Assembly (NCBI GenBank): GCA_947471745.1
Contig: CANJKZ010000010.1
Location: 1,273,501 to 1,337,500 of the forward strand
Length of the DNA stretch: 64,000 nt
Reading direction: 5' to 3'
Source of the DNA: Closterium sp. Naga37s-1
Taxonomy: Eukaryota; Streptophyta; Zygnematophyceae; Desmidiales; Closteriaceae
Every line of letters begins with the position of its first letter. Position 1 is the stretch's first letter. Under the pieces are notes generated by a model. That model was given only the letters and a program-made list of their open reading frames with translations, did not search any database and was not told the origin of the DNA. Position numbers and translations under genes: made by a program. Positions 34,783-45,700 of this stretch are shown piece by piece.

Positions 34783-35676
34783 CATCTCTGCCATGAACTG
34801 GACCAGGGTCACAAACAGCACAATGGGTGAGTCGCTTCTGCAAATAAAAATAACTGTTGCCAGGAGTTTTGTCAAACGCTTGGCTTCCCCGTCACCGTTC
34901 TCAAAGTCGACAATCGACTTCTGAGCAGCATTCTTGCCGTCACGTAGCTGTTGGCGGTCCACTGACGCCTCATGCTTGATGGAATGCTGATGTTTCCGCA
35001 TCGTCTGTCATTGAATGTCCAGCCCACCCTCTCCATCGCGGCCGTATTGGTAGCTGGGGTCTCCGTGCACCATGCAGATTGAACACCTCATGCAGGGTTG
35101 ACCCCATGAAGTCTCCGAGATGATGAGCCACGGGAAGTGCTTTAGCCATTTCTCGTTAGCCTTCTGCTGCCACTGCTCGACGGTCAAGGCGCGCGGATAC
35201 TTGTCGTCGTCGTTGGCGGCGACGGCTTGTGACGGGCCCGGGCGAGTTGTGCTAAAGCGGGGGACGGTTGCTGGCGGGACACCTGCAGTGGGACGGGCAA
35301 AGCTCAAAATTCGCTGTTTGTATTTGCCGTTCCCTGCTCTAATGCGAGAAACAGAAATCGCCGGTAGAGTTGTGGCCACAGATGCCGAAACGGGCGGCGG
35401 CGAAGACTCAGCTTCAGCCGGGTTAGGCTGGGTCGCAGTCTCAGTAGCGTCTGACGTAGATTGCGAGGGGATAAGCGGCTCGTCGTTGCAGGATGTGATG
35501 ACGTTGGGGGAAGGAATTACAGGCGGAGGCGTCTCAACTGCGGCAGTGGTGGTCACAGGAATTGCTGCCGGAGCTTTACGGGTTAGGAAATCTAACGCAG
35601 AAACCCGTGGCTCGTCAGGTACCCCGGGTGGATCACGCCTAGCGCTGTCGGTTGACTCGAGGGCGCCAGATAGCAT

Positions 35677-36323
35677 GGTGTGAGGTGGTGTATCACCTCA
35701 CATGAGGCAGTAGCAAGAAAGGAATTCTAGACGGTACGCGGGAACAAGCTACGGGACGATAGGTATGCTTCGGGCTAGGCGTCAAAGATTGAAAGGTAAA
35801 GGCAGGTTGTCAAAGAAAGGCTTGGAGAAGAAAGGAAGGGAAGGGACCATCACCTCACGAACCGCGCCGCGCCTCTCTCACGAGGGTTTCACGAAGGTGT
35901 GTGCATGCTTTGTTTTGATGTGCACCGACTGACCTTGCCCAACAGCCTGGCAGCGGCGCCGACAACAGCTACCCGACAGATGCGTGGCAGCAACTGAGTC
36001 AGATGCAGAATGCGCTGGCAGGAAGAATCCGAAATTCACCCCCGTGCCCTCACGCAAAAATCATTACGCGTGCCTTCACATGCAACACCTCGCTGCTCCT
36101 CTGGCCAACTGGGCCATTTTGTCTCATTCAGACGAAACAATACGCGATTTCTGCTGGATCAGATGAATTGCTATAAGTTTCCTGAAAAAACATATGACGC
36201 TATAGCATTTGTCTTGGCTCTCATATGGCCCATAAGCTAAAGTCTGCCACAGCATATGAACGATACATTTCGCGCCTGAAACCTAGACCAACAGACTAAA
36301 TTAGTATGCTAACGAGAGCCCTG
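35677..36323. other. hAT 5' non-coding region
   Basis: From the transposase start to the right terminal repeat there is no gene. It should hold the transposase promoter and subterminal binding sites. Confidence 0.6.
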
Positions 36324-36520
36324 GCCTTCACCCACGTTTCATTTCGAACTTTCAACTTTCAAGTTCCCCCCGCCCTCCCACCCTTGTACGGATTGTTGAT
36401 CTTAGTGCGTATTCCTACAGCCTTCCTATCAAGGCCAACTCCTATCAAGATTGTACTTTTGCCTGGGAAAAGTAGTGAGAGGTTTTGGGTTTAGGGGATT
36501 TTTCAGTGTGAGCTTGATAG

Positions 36521-36964
36521 TGTTGGGCTGAAAAAGCCCTTAGGATCTTTGCAGGACTAAATTCCTGGTAGGACTAATGTAATAGCGGAAGCGTTCAATG
36601 AGGAGTTTGTGAACCACCTTGCGCTGGTATGTGAGGGCAAAGTAGATTGATTAAAACAAAGAGATACAGGCTTTTATAAGAGTACAAGGAATACGAAGAG
36701 ATACAGTTAATAACCGTTTTGCTGTTCCTGTTGCGGTTCGATACAGTAACGACTCGGGCAACTGCTCAATAGCGAGGCCGTTGTTTGTCCTTGCTGTCGC
36801 GCTGTACTTGTCAAGTCAAAGGTCCCTGACCTTTGACTTTCGCGTAACCTCCAGCAGTTGCTCAACCTCCGAGGGTTGACTCGCTGATGCTTCGATATGT
36901 TTCGCTTCGCTTCTGACTTGGTGTTTCGACACGATAGAGGCGCTTAAGTTACTTATTTCCAACA
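36521..36964 (-). repeat. 3' LTR of minus-strand copia (444 bp)
   Basis: Matches 53015-53455. It includes an internal palindrome GTCAAAGGTCCCTGACCTTTGAC at about 36817-36839, also present in the other LTR with a one-base change. Confidence 0.92.
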
Positions 36965-39324
36965 CTCCCCTGCGCTTCTAGAGTGTCGCTGCTGGTGACG
37001 TGGCTCTGTCCAGTCAGCAGCATGCAGTATTCGAACTTCTGCTTTCCAAGCTTCTTGGTCAAGTAATCAGCTGCCATCTCGGTCGTGGGGCAGTAGGATA
37101 ATTCGAGTCTCCCCTTCTCGATCTCGTCTTTCACGAAGAAATATCGCAGGGCGATACGTTCGTCCTGTTCGCGAATCCGTTTTTGTTGGCTATGCGAATT
37201 GCCGATTGATTGTCGCAGAACAGAGTGAAGCTGGGTAACTGAGCCAGCTTCGCTTCCTCCAAGAGTTCGCGAAGGTACAATCCTTCCTTGGTGGCTGAGC
37301 AGAGTGCGATATATTCTGCTTCAGCTGAGGAGAGAGCGATTAATTCCTGCTTACTCGACTGCCACGAGATAGGTCCGATAGGCTCGAGGCGGTATATGTA
37401 GCCTGTGCGCGAGCGCCGGTTGTCAGAATCTCCGGCGTGGTCGGCGTCGATGTAGCCGATTAACTTAGGCGTTGTAGTTCCGTTCTTGTAGTAGGTCAAG
37501 CCGATCGTTGGAGTGCTAACAAGGTAGTGAAGAGCGCGGTCGAGCTCCGCCATGTGTTCAGCTTCAGGCCTTTTAAGGTAGGTGGCGAGTTGACTTGCAG
37601 AGTATGATAGGTCCGGGCGGCAGGTGACAGCCGCGAAGAGAAGGCATCCCAGCTTCCTCTGGTAGTGTCGCGGATCCCGGCAGGCTTGAGTGGAGTGGAG
37701 CCTTCCTTGTGATTTCCTGCCGTGTAGTGGTATGGCGTGGAGATGGTAGTTGGTGTGAGTGCGAAGCGTTTGGCGATGGTGTCGGCGTATTTCGCGGCGT
37801 TGAGGTAGATCGCGTTATCTTCTTCCTGAATGTTGAGACCGAGGTACTGCGTGACGGTAGATGAGACTGTGAGCATGAGATCTTTCTGTAGCTCCCCTTC
37901 GAACCAGGTAGTGACGTTGTCGGTCGACCCGATGTAGAGTAGATCGTCTACGTAGACGATTAGTAGGATGTAGTCGGTGCCTTTTGTAAGCCGGTACATC
38001 CTTTTCTCGTGAGGTAGCTGGCGGAATCCTATGCGGATAAGTCTTGCGTGCAGGTACTGTTGCCACAGCCTCGGGGCTTGTTTGATGCCGTAGAGCGACT
38101 TCAGCAGTTGACAGACGTGATTAGGTTTTCTGTTGGAGCCATGTGGTAGTTCGACGAAGATTTCTGCGTCGACAGGTGCGTAGAGGAATGCATCGGCGAC
38201 GTCAATTTGCCGTAGCTTTTTCTTCTTCATGGCGGCGATTGCGAGGAGAATTCGCAGCGAGGTGTGTCGGCTGACTGGGGCGAATGTCTCGGTGAAGTCG
38301 CGTCCGTGCTCTTGGTCGAAGCCGCGTACGACCCACCGCGCTTTAAACTTGTCGATGGTGCCGTCTGCCTTTGTCTTCACACGGAAGACCCATTTCCCGG
38401 TGAGTACTGTCTTGTTCCGTGCCACGCCGAACGGAACAACTTTCCAGGTGTTCCGTTCTTCCTGTGCTTTCAGCTCCTTGTCCATGGCTTCGCGCCATTT
38501 TTCCCTATGCTCCCCCCCCACAGCCTGCTGAACTGTGGCAGGCTCCTTAGGAATCTCCGTGCCGTGGACCGACGGAAGCCGCCTGTGGGGTCCCGATCTT
38601 CTTCCAGGTTGGCAAGGTACGTCGGAAGGGTGCGTCGTTCGTAGAAAATGACATCACGTGCTGCTACTGTTTCCTTGGAGTGGACGTCGAAAATCTTCCA
38701 CGCGTTGTAATTTCTTTCGATGCCCAGGTGTAGTCCCCACTGTGCGCGTTGGGAAAATCGGCCGGCTCGTGCAGATGGGGGTCGGTACTGTACCATGCAG
38801 CCGAAAACTCTTAACATTTTTGTGCTGCCCTGTTTTCCTGTCCACAGCAGGTGCGGTGATGCGTTCTTCGGGAGCGATGATGACGAGAGCAAGTTGTGCA
38901 GCATGACAGCGTGGTCCATTGCTTCGGGCCACTGGTGGTTGGGCAGTCGCATGCCTTGTAGCAGCTTGCGCATGGTGTTCTGGAGAGTCCTGTTCATCCT
39001 TTCTGCTACGCCTTGCTGCTGGTGAGCGTAGGGAAGAGAGATGAGCCTCTTGATTCCTCTTTCTGCCAAGTACTGCTTGAACCTCTGTGAGGTGTATTCT
39101 CCTCCTCCGTCTGACAGGAAGATTTTTAGCTTCACGCCCGATTCTCGTTTTGCTACTGGGAGCCAAGCGATGAAGGCCTCGAAGGCCATGTCCCTGCTCG
39201 GAAGGTTAAGGTGCCAAACGTAACGCGTAGTGGCATCGATGAACGTGATGGTGTAGCTGTATGCTCCTTGTCCAGGTTCGCGATTGTACAGGATGTCGCT
39301 GTACACTTTCTCAAGTGGCGCGTA

Positions 39325-39449
39325 TGTCAGATTTATATGACATAGCTACTGTAGGCTATAGTGGGGTAGCACATATGGGGTACAGTTTTCTAGGGTTTGC
39401 ATTTGTACCCAACTTTCCCTTAGTCAATTCATTCTCGTTCAGTTTCTCA
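39325..39449 (+). repeat. Outer 5' LTR (125 bp)
   Basis: Pairs with 50327-50451 by sequence and by the GCGTA duplication. Confidence 0.92.
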
Positions 39450-40377
39450 TGGTATCGAGCAGGTTCCCCTGTGGGAACTGTTCCTAGGGCCCACCACCTT
39501 TTTTTTCCTGCCCGGAGCGCGCTCTACACTGCCCGAGTCGCGCTCCCCTCTCTCGACCCTGTCGCGCCGCCTTACCAGCCCCGTCGCGTCGCGCTTGCGG
39601 CCCCGTCGCGTCGCCCTCGCGGCCCCTTCACGTCGCGCCGCCCTAGCGGCCGCGTCGCGCCGCCCTCGCGGCCCCGATCCGCCGCCCTCGCGGCTCCTTC
39701 GCGTCGCGCCGCCCTCGCGGCCCTTTCACGCCGCCCTCGCGGCCCTTTCTAGCCGCCCTCGCGGCCTCCTCAAGCCGCCCTTGCGACCCCCCCCCCCCCC
39801 CTCCTAGCCGCCCTAGCGGCCCCGTCGCCTACCCCTGCGGCCCCGGCGCCGCCCTTCCCTGCCTCGGCGCCGCCTCTGCTGGCCCCGTCGCCTACCCCTG
39901 CGGCCCCGGAGCTGCCCTTCCCGGCCCCGGCGCCGCCTCTACTGGCCCCGACGCCGCTCCACCCAGCCCCGACGCCGCTCCACCCGGCCCCGCCGCCGCT
40001 CCACCCGGCCCCGCCGCCGTCCCCACGCGGCCCCGCCGTCACCACCGAGCCGCCGGCGCCGCCGAGCTACTGCCGAGCCGCCCGATCCACCCGAGCCGCC
40101 CGAGCCGCCGCGCCACCTGAGCCGCCCGAGCCGCCGGGTCGCCGAGCCGCCGAGCTGCAGTTGCCGCCGAGCCGCCCGAGCCGCCCGAGCCGCCGAGTCG
40201 CCGAGCCGCAGTTGCTGCCGAGCCGCCGTACCGCCGAGCCGCCCGAGCCGCCCGAGCCGCCGAGTTGCCGAGCCGCCGAGCCGCCGAGCCGCCCGAGCCG
40301 CCCTGTCCGGTAAGAGCAGCGCCTCTGTCACTGCACTGCCCTTACCCTACTGTTCGCGCTGCTAGTCTACTGCTGTC
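39450..40377 (+). repeat. GC-rich leader of the outer copia
   Basis: After the primer-binding site come CGCCCTCGCGGCCCC-type units (39590-39900), then GAGCCGCCCGAGCCGCC-type units (40070-40310). No coding. Confidence 0.8.
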
Positions 40378-40428
40378 ATGGCTACCCCTAGTGTCCTCGC
40401 TTTTGACGCTGAGGGTCGGGCCATTGAC
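40378..40428 (+). pseudogene. Gag N-terminal stub of the outer copia
   Basis: MATPSVLAFDAEGRAID is identical to the start at 42739, then breaks off into DNA-transposon sequence at 40429. Confidence 0.85.
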
Positions 40429-41445
40429 TTACCGGGTCTAGGGCCCTAGTAGCCTCATAGTATTTTATGAATGCATAGTCTTTCTTGGTCCCATTCTCTA
40501 CGATTCGAAAGAGAAGTAGTAACTTTGCATACCACTCTGAATCACCCTCCTCTTTCTCATTCCCTAGCACAGCTACATCTGAGAACCATGGCCTTCCATG
40601 GAAGGAAGGGAGCGCACGGATGCGATGAGGAAGGCGAGAGAACTCCGCATCTACGGCTGCAGGCATTGCTAGCTCGGTGTGAACCTGGATGTGAGTGATA
40701 TCCTCGCCGCTACACTTTGGTGCAATGTTCAAGGCACCCCTGAGATATGGCAGCTCTTCCCGTAGAGCTGCGGCATAAGCCTTATCCCTTTTGCCATCTG
40801 AAGTTTGTGGTTGTGGCACTTCCGGGGCCTTTGGTACCACCAACTTCCAACTCGTGCGAGACAAGAAGCGCGTGCCTGTTCGTTGGGCCATGAGCATGGC
40901 CGTGTCATACCTTTTCCTCTTGCCCAAGAGTGGTGCAAGTGGCTGCAAGCGCAGGCGCTGGACCTCGGAGCTAACAATGCATCCGGGCAAGGAAATGCTC
41001 AACGGGCTGAGAAGATGCTCAACGGGCTTACACGTGCACAATGCAGATACCACTCAACATATGCTATCAATGCATCCATTTGTGGCTGCGTGACGAACGT
41101 GGTAACAAGGAAAGGGAGTACTTGCATCACACTACGATGCTCGTATGCTTGGTAATTGGCACCTTTAGAGAAGTATGTGCCGGCTGGTAGGTGCATGAAC
41201 GCACTCCTAGTGATGCTACGTAGATACTTTAGCCTCCTATCCAGCAACTTCCTACGTGCATCGGTCATTTTGGTGTCAGGTGTGTCGCCACCTTGACGAA
41301 TGCATTCCACTATGTGCTCCAACAACCCCAAATCAGCTTGGTGCATGATGTCGGGCATGACACAAAGGTAAGGGTTGAGGAGGGGTTCAGATTCCCAACG
41401 CCATCCCCATAGGCAACACTCGACGGGATGCATTGACAAGTCATC
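40429..41445 (-). pseudogene. Plavaka/CACTA-like transposase fragment
   Basis: Two overlapping minus-strand frames (41439-40999 and 41053-40388) give one protein with a frame change near 41030. The first has NPYLCVMPDIMHQADLGLLE and MHLPAGTYFSKGANYQAYEH, the arrangement seen in Plavaka-type transposases. The second has ELPYLRGALNIAPKC, PHRIRALPSF and EWYAKLLLLFRIV. The piece has no visible terminal repeats because it is bounded by gag at one side and a copia LTR at the other. Related sequence occurs at 5436-5700. Superfamily assignment is tentative. Confidence 0.6.
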
Positions 41446-41574
41446 TGTCAGATTTATATGACAGAGCTACTGTAGGCTATAGTGGGGTAGCACATATGGG
41501 GTACAGTTTTCTAGGGTTTGTATTTGTACCCAACTTTCCCTTAGTCATTTTCATTCCTGTTTTCTTAATTCACA
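41446..41574 (+). repeat. 5' LTR of the inner copia (129 bp)
   Basis: TGTCAGATTTATATGACAGA to TAATTCACA, followed by TGGTATAGAGCG as primer-binding site. It resembles the outer LTRs but differs at its 3' end, so it is not their partner. No 3' partner is present. Confidence 0.9.
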
Positions 41575-41689
41575 TGGTATAGAGCGGGTTCCTACATGGG
41601 ACCGTTCCTTCCTAAGGGCCCACCATAACGAAATTTTTTTTTAGCTGCCCGACGCGCATTGCGCCCCTGCCCTAAATTTTTTTTTAGCG

Positions 41690-42700
41690 CCCCCCCCCCC
41701 CCCTAGCGGCCCCTACGCGACCCCTACGCGGCCCCTACGCGGCCCCTACGCGGCCCCTACCCGGCCCCTACGTCGCCCCTGACGCGGCCCCTACGCGGCC
41801 TCTGACGCGGCCCCAACGCGGCCCCTGACGTGGCCCCTACGCGGCCCCTGACGCGGCCCCAACGCGGCCCCTGACGCGGCCCCAACGCGGCCCCTGACGC
41901 GGCCCCTACGCAGCCCCTGACGCGGCCCCTGCCGCGGCCCCTGACGCGGCCCCTACGCGGCCCCTACGCTGCCCCTGAGGCGGCCCCTGACGCGGCCCCT
42001 GACGCGGCCCCTCCGCCGCCACTACCGCGGCCCCTACGCCGCCCCTGACGCGGCCCCTGCCGCGGCCCCTGACGAGGCCCCTGACGCGGCCCCTGACGCG
42101 GCCCCTGCCGCGGCCCCTGACGAGGCCCCTGACGCGGCCCCTGACGCGGCCCCTACGCCGCCCCTGACGCGGCCCCTGACGCGGCCCCTGACGCGGCCCC
42201 TGACGCGGCCCCTGACGCGGCCCCTGCCGCGGCCCCTGCCGCGGCCCCTGACGCGGCCCCTGACGCGGCCCCTGCCGCGGCCCCTGCCGCGGCCCCTGAC
42301 GCGGCCCCTGACGCGGCCCCTTCGCCGCCCCTGCCGCGGCCCCTACGCCGCCCCTGACGTGGCCCTCTCCTGCACCTGACGCGGCCCCTAGCGGCCGGCC
42401 GCTGCCGTCCCTGAGGCAGCAGCCGCCGCCGTCTCTGCAGCAGCAGTCGCAGCCGAACGGCCGAGCCGCCGAGCCGCCGAGCCGCCCAGCAGCCGAGCCG
42501 CCCAGCCGCCGAACCGCCCAGCAGCCGAGCCGCCCAGCAGCCGAGCCACCGAGCCGCCCAGCAGCCGAGCCGCCGAGCCGCCCAGCAACCGAGCCGCCGA
42601 GCCGCCGAGCCGCCCAGCAGCCGAGCCGCCGAGCCGCCCTGCAGCCGAGCCACCCGAGCCGCCCTGTCCGGTAAGAGCAGCGCCCCTTTCACAGCACTGC
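41690..42700 (+). repeat. GC-rich leader of the inner copia
   Basis: About fifty GCGGCCCCTGAC-type 12-bp units (41700-42360) are followed by AGCCGCCCAGCAGCCG-type units (42460-42660). Open frames here are composition artefacts. Confidence 0.9.
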
Positions 42701-42738
42701 CCTCACCCTACTGTTTGCGCTGCTAGTCTACTACTGTC

Positions 42739-45700
42739 ATGGCTACCCCTAGTGTCCTCGCTTTTGACGCTGAGGGTCGGGCCATTGACTTTGATGTCTG
42801 GATAGATGACCTGCAGATTTTCTTACAGTGCGACAGGGCAGACGGCCTCTCCCTCTTTGACCTCACTTCTGGTGCCTCTCCTGCCCCCGCTGCTGATGCT
42901 GACGCCACTGTTCGCTCACTGTGGGCCACGCGCGATGCTGCTGCACGTCTTGTTGTGCGTCGCCACCTGCCTACCTCTGAGCGTGCGCACTTTAGCCAGT
43001 ACAAGAGTGCTCAGACCTTGTACGACGCTGTAGTTGCGCGCTACTCCTCCCCTGCCACTACTGCACTGAGCCGCCTCATGCTACCGTACCTCTTCCCTGA
43101 CCTTGCTGCCTTTCCCACAGTCGTTGACCTCATTACGCACCTCCGCACTAGTGACACTCGCTACCGCGCTGCGCTTCCTGCTGAATTCTGCGCCAAGAAC
43201 CCCCCCCCCATGTACATCACCCTCTACTACATAGTCACCCGGCTCCCTGACTCCCTTCGCGTAGTCAGGGACCACTTCCTCTCAGTTTGCCCCACCACTC
43301 TCACCGTTGACCTCCTCGAGAAGGCCCTCCTAGCAGCAGAGAAGAGCATAGTCGCTGTTGGAGCTTCTCGTGGTGACCCTCGCACCCCCGTCTTTGAGGG
43401 GTGTTCCCCCTCCCCCCTTTTGCCCTCTGTTGCCGTTGCTGCTGCGGCCGACCTCGTTGGTTTCGAGTCGGTCGGCGCTGCGTCTGCCCCGAGCGGGAGA
43501 CGCCGCACCGGCAAGGGCAAGGGGGGCAAGGGTGCTGGAGGGGCTGGCGGGGGTGGCGGAGGTGGCGGTGGAGGCAGTGGAGGGGGTGGGGGTGGTGGTG
43601 GGAGTGGTGGCGGGGGTGGAGGTGTTGGTGGCGGCAGTGGAGGCGGAGGCGGCGGCGGCGGTGGCGGTGGGAGCGGAGGTGGCGGAGGTGGCGGCGGTGG
43701 AGGAGGCGGCGGCGGAGGGGGTGGAGCTGGTCGGGGTGGCGCTGCGCAGAGGGTCGGCTCCGGTGGTGGTCAGCGCCAGCAGCAGCAGCAGCAGCGGCAG
43801 CAGCGCACTCGTGACATCCCCCCCCCTCAGCAGCTCCGTGAGTGGTACGCTGCACGCCAGCGGGGTGGGGGTACTGGTCCGTGCACCTACGTCCTACGCA
43901 CCGGCGACCGCGCGGGTGAGCAGTGCGGGGGTGCGCACTCCACCCAGCGCTGCTTTGGCCGCCTGACGGACGCTTGGTGTCACCAGTTCCTTGAGGCCAC
44001 TGAGATCCCCCGCTGGGGCGAGCTGTCTAGGGCGGGTGTAGCTGTCTTTGACCTTGACTTTGATGCTATTCTTGCTGCCATGTATGCTGTGACTATTAGT
44101 GATGAGGGTGACTGTTACCGGTGTTTTCCGCCCGACCCGGGCATTGAGACTGCTGCTCTAGGTACTGGTGAGGCTGCTGCTCTAGGTGCTAGCGAGGCTG
44201 CTGCTCTAGGTGCTCGTGCGTCTGCTCCCTCAGGTGCTGGTGAGTCTGCTCTCTCAGGTACTGCGTCGGCTTCGGCCTCCCACACCTTCACCCTTGACTC
44301 GGGGGCTTCTCGCTCCTTCTTTCGAGACCGCACCACACTCACGCCGCTTGGCCGGCCAGTTGCAGTCTCTCTGGCAGACCCCTCTGGGGGTCCTGTCCTT
44401 GCTCACTTCTCCACTGTCCTCCCGTGTCCGGCGGCCCCTTCTGGCACCCTGTCTGGTCTTTACCTCCCCTCGTTCTCTACGAACTTGGTGAGTGGTGCTG
44501 ACCTACAGGATGCGGGGGTTCACCAGTTCACTCCTGCGAGTCAGCGGGTGACCCACTGCACGGACGCTCGGACAGGCCGACACCTGGCCACGTTTACACG
44601 TCGGCCGGGGTCGAGCCTGTACACACTGACCACTGCGTCTCCTCCAGTCACTACGTCTGGTCAGGTAGCTGCGTCGGGTCAGGTGTTTGCTGCAGCGTCC
44701 AGGTCTGGTCCTGAGTCTGCCCCCTGTTCGTGTCGCCTTCTGTCTCACGAGACTCTCCTCTGGCACCACCGCCTTGGTCACCCCTCCCTGCTTCGTCTCC
44801 GAGGCATGGCCTCCCGTGTCCTTGTCTCTGGTCTTCCCCGGTCCCTCCCTCCCCTTCCTCCGGGGCCTGGCCCTACCTGCGTCCCCTGTGTCGAGGGGCG
44901 GCAGCGTGCTGCCCCTCACTCCTCCCAGTTTCCTCCGACAGAGGCCCTGCTGCAGACGCTTCACATGGACGTGTGGGGCCCGGCCCGCGTCCGTGGACAG
45001 GGTCACGAGCGCTACTTCCTGCTGGTGGTTGACGACTACTCGCGTTACACCACAGTCTTCCCCTTGCGCAGCAAGGGTGATGTCACTGAGGTGTTCATCG
45101 ACTGGATCCGTGCAGCTCGTCTCTAGCTCAGGCAGAGCTTCGGCTCGGACTTTCCTGTTCTGCGTCTGCACTCTGATAGAGGTGGAGAGTTCTCCTCTGG
45201 CCTTCTGCGAGCCTACTGTCGTGCACGAGGCATCCGCCAGACCTTCACGCTTCCTGACTCTCCACAGCAAAATGGGATTGCTGAGCGCCGCATTGGCATG
45301 GTCATGGACGTCGCCCGTACGTCCATGATGCATGCGGCTGCCCCCCATTTTCTGTGGCCGTTTGCGGTTCGGTACGCGGCGCATCAGATCAACCTTCACC
45401 CCAGGGTCTCCATGCCAGAGACCTCCCCAGCTTTGCTGTGGACGGGGAAGGTTGGCGATGCGTCTGCGTTCCGTGTCTGGGGATCTCGGGCGTTTGTCCG
45501 CGACTTGTCTGCGGACAAGCTGTCCCCTCGTGCTGCTCCTTGCGTCTTCCTTGGCTTCCCCCCTGACGCGCCAGGGTGGCAGTTCTACCACCCCACCTCT
45601 CGCCGTGTTCTGTCCTCCCAGGACGTCACGTTTGACGAGTCGGTCCCCTACTACCGCCTCTTCCCCTACCGCACTCCGTCCCTCCCCCCGCCACCGCTCT

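Larger units (their letters stand above)
25293..35676 (-). pseudogene. hAT transposase (TTF/BED finger, RNase-H fold, hATC), interrupted
   Basis: Minus-strand exons: 35676-34788 continuing after the insertion at 27607-27561, then 27487-27098, 27017-26648, 26538-26076 and 25924-25293. Exon 1 has a TTF-type finger: CMRCSICMVHG then MRKHQHSIKHE. Exon 2 has LGIQLDESTDRRRGKHM and GISTDGASVMVG...HCIAHR of the catalytic core. Exon 5 has the dimerisation motif AVAVLPLSTMECERGFS and an alanine-rich, acidic tail. It resembles the ZNF862/DUF4371 branch of hAT. Across the copia insertion the frame rejoins as QFMAEMGTPDMP once one CATCT is removed. In-frame stops TGA (35005-35007) and TAG (26888-26890) and the insertion show that it is dead. 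Confidence 0.85.
25065..36323 (-). mobile_element. hAT transposon, complete ends, split by a copia insertion
   Basis: The left end CAGGGCTCTTGCTAAC (25065) and right end GCTAACGAGAGCCCTG (to 36323) are inverted copies with one mismatch. Both are flanked by the same 8 bases, GCCTTCAC (25057-25064 and 36324-36331). An 8-bp duplication and CAGGG ends are diagnostic of hAT. Removing the copia insertion (27613-34782 plus one CATCT) leaves about 4.1 kb. It carries a multi-exon transposase gene on the minus strand. Near the left end, CAGACGGATTT words recur (25160-25200) and may be subterminal transposase sites. Confidence 0.93.

Noticed and set aside
39770-40331. Gly/Ala/Arg-rich frames on the minus strand
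   Set aside because: Leader repeats of the outer copia element.
21521-45126. TAG reassigned to glutamine
   Set aside because: psbS ends TAG TAG at the family-typical C-terminus and EGF gene A ends at TAG, while CAG is the normal Gln codon; decay explains the data better.
45124-45126. Programmed readthrough stop in copia
   Set aside because: It lies inside integrase, not between gag and pol, and the related element has CAG there.
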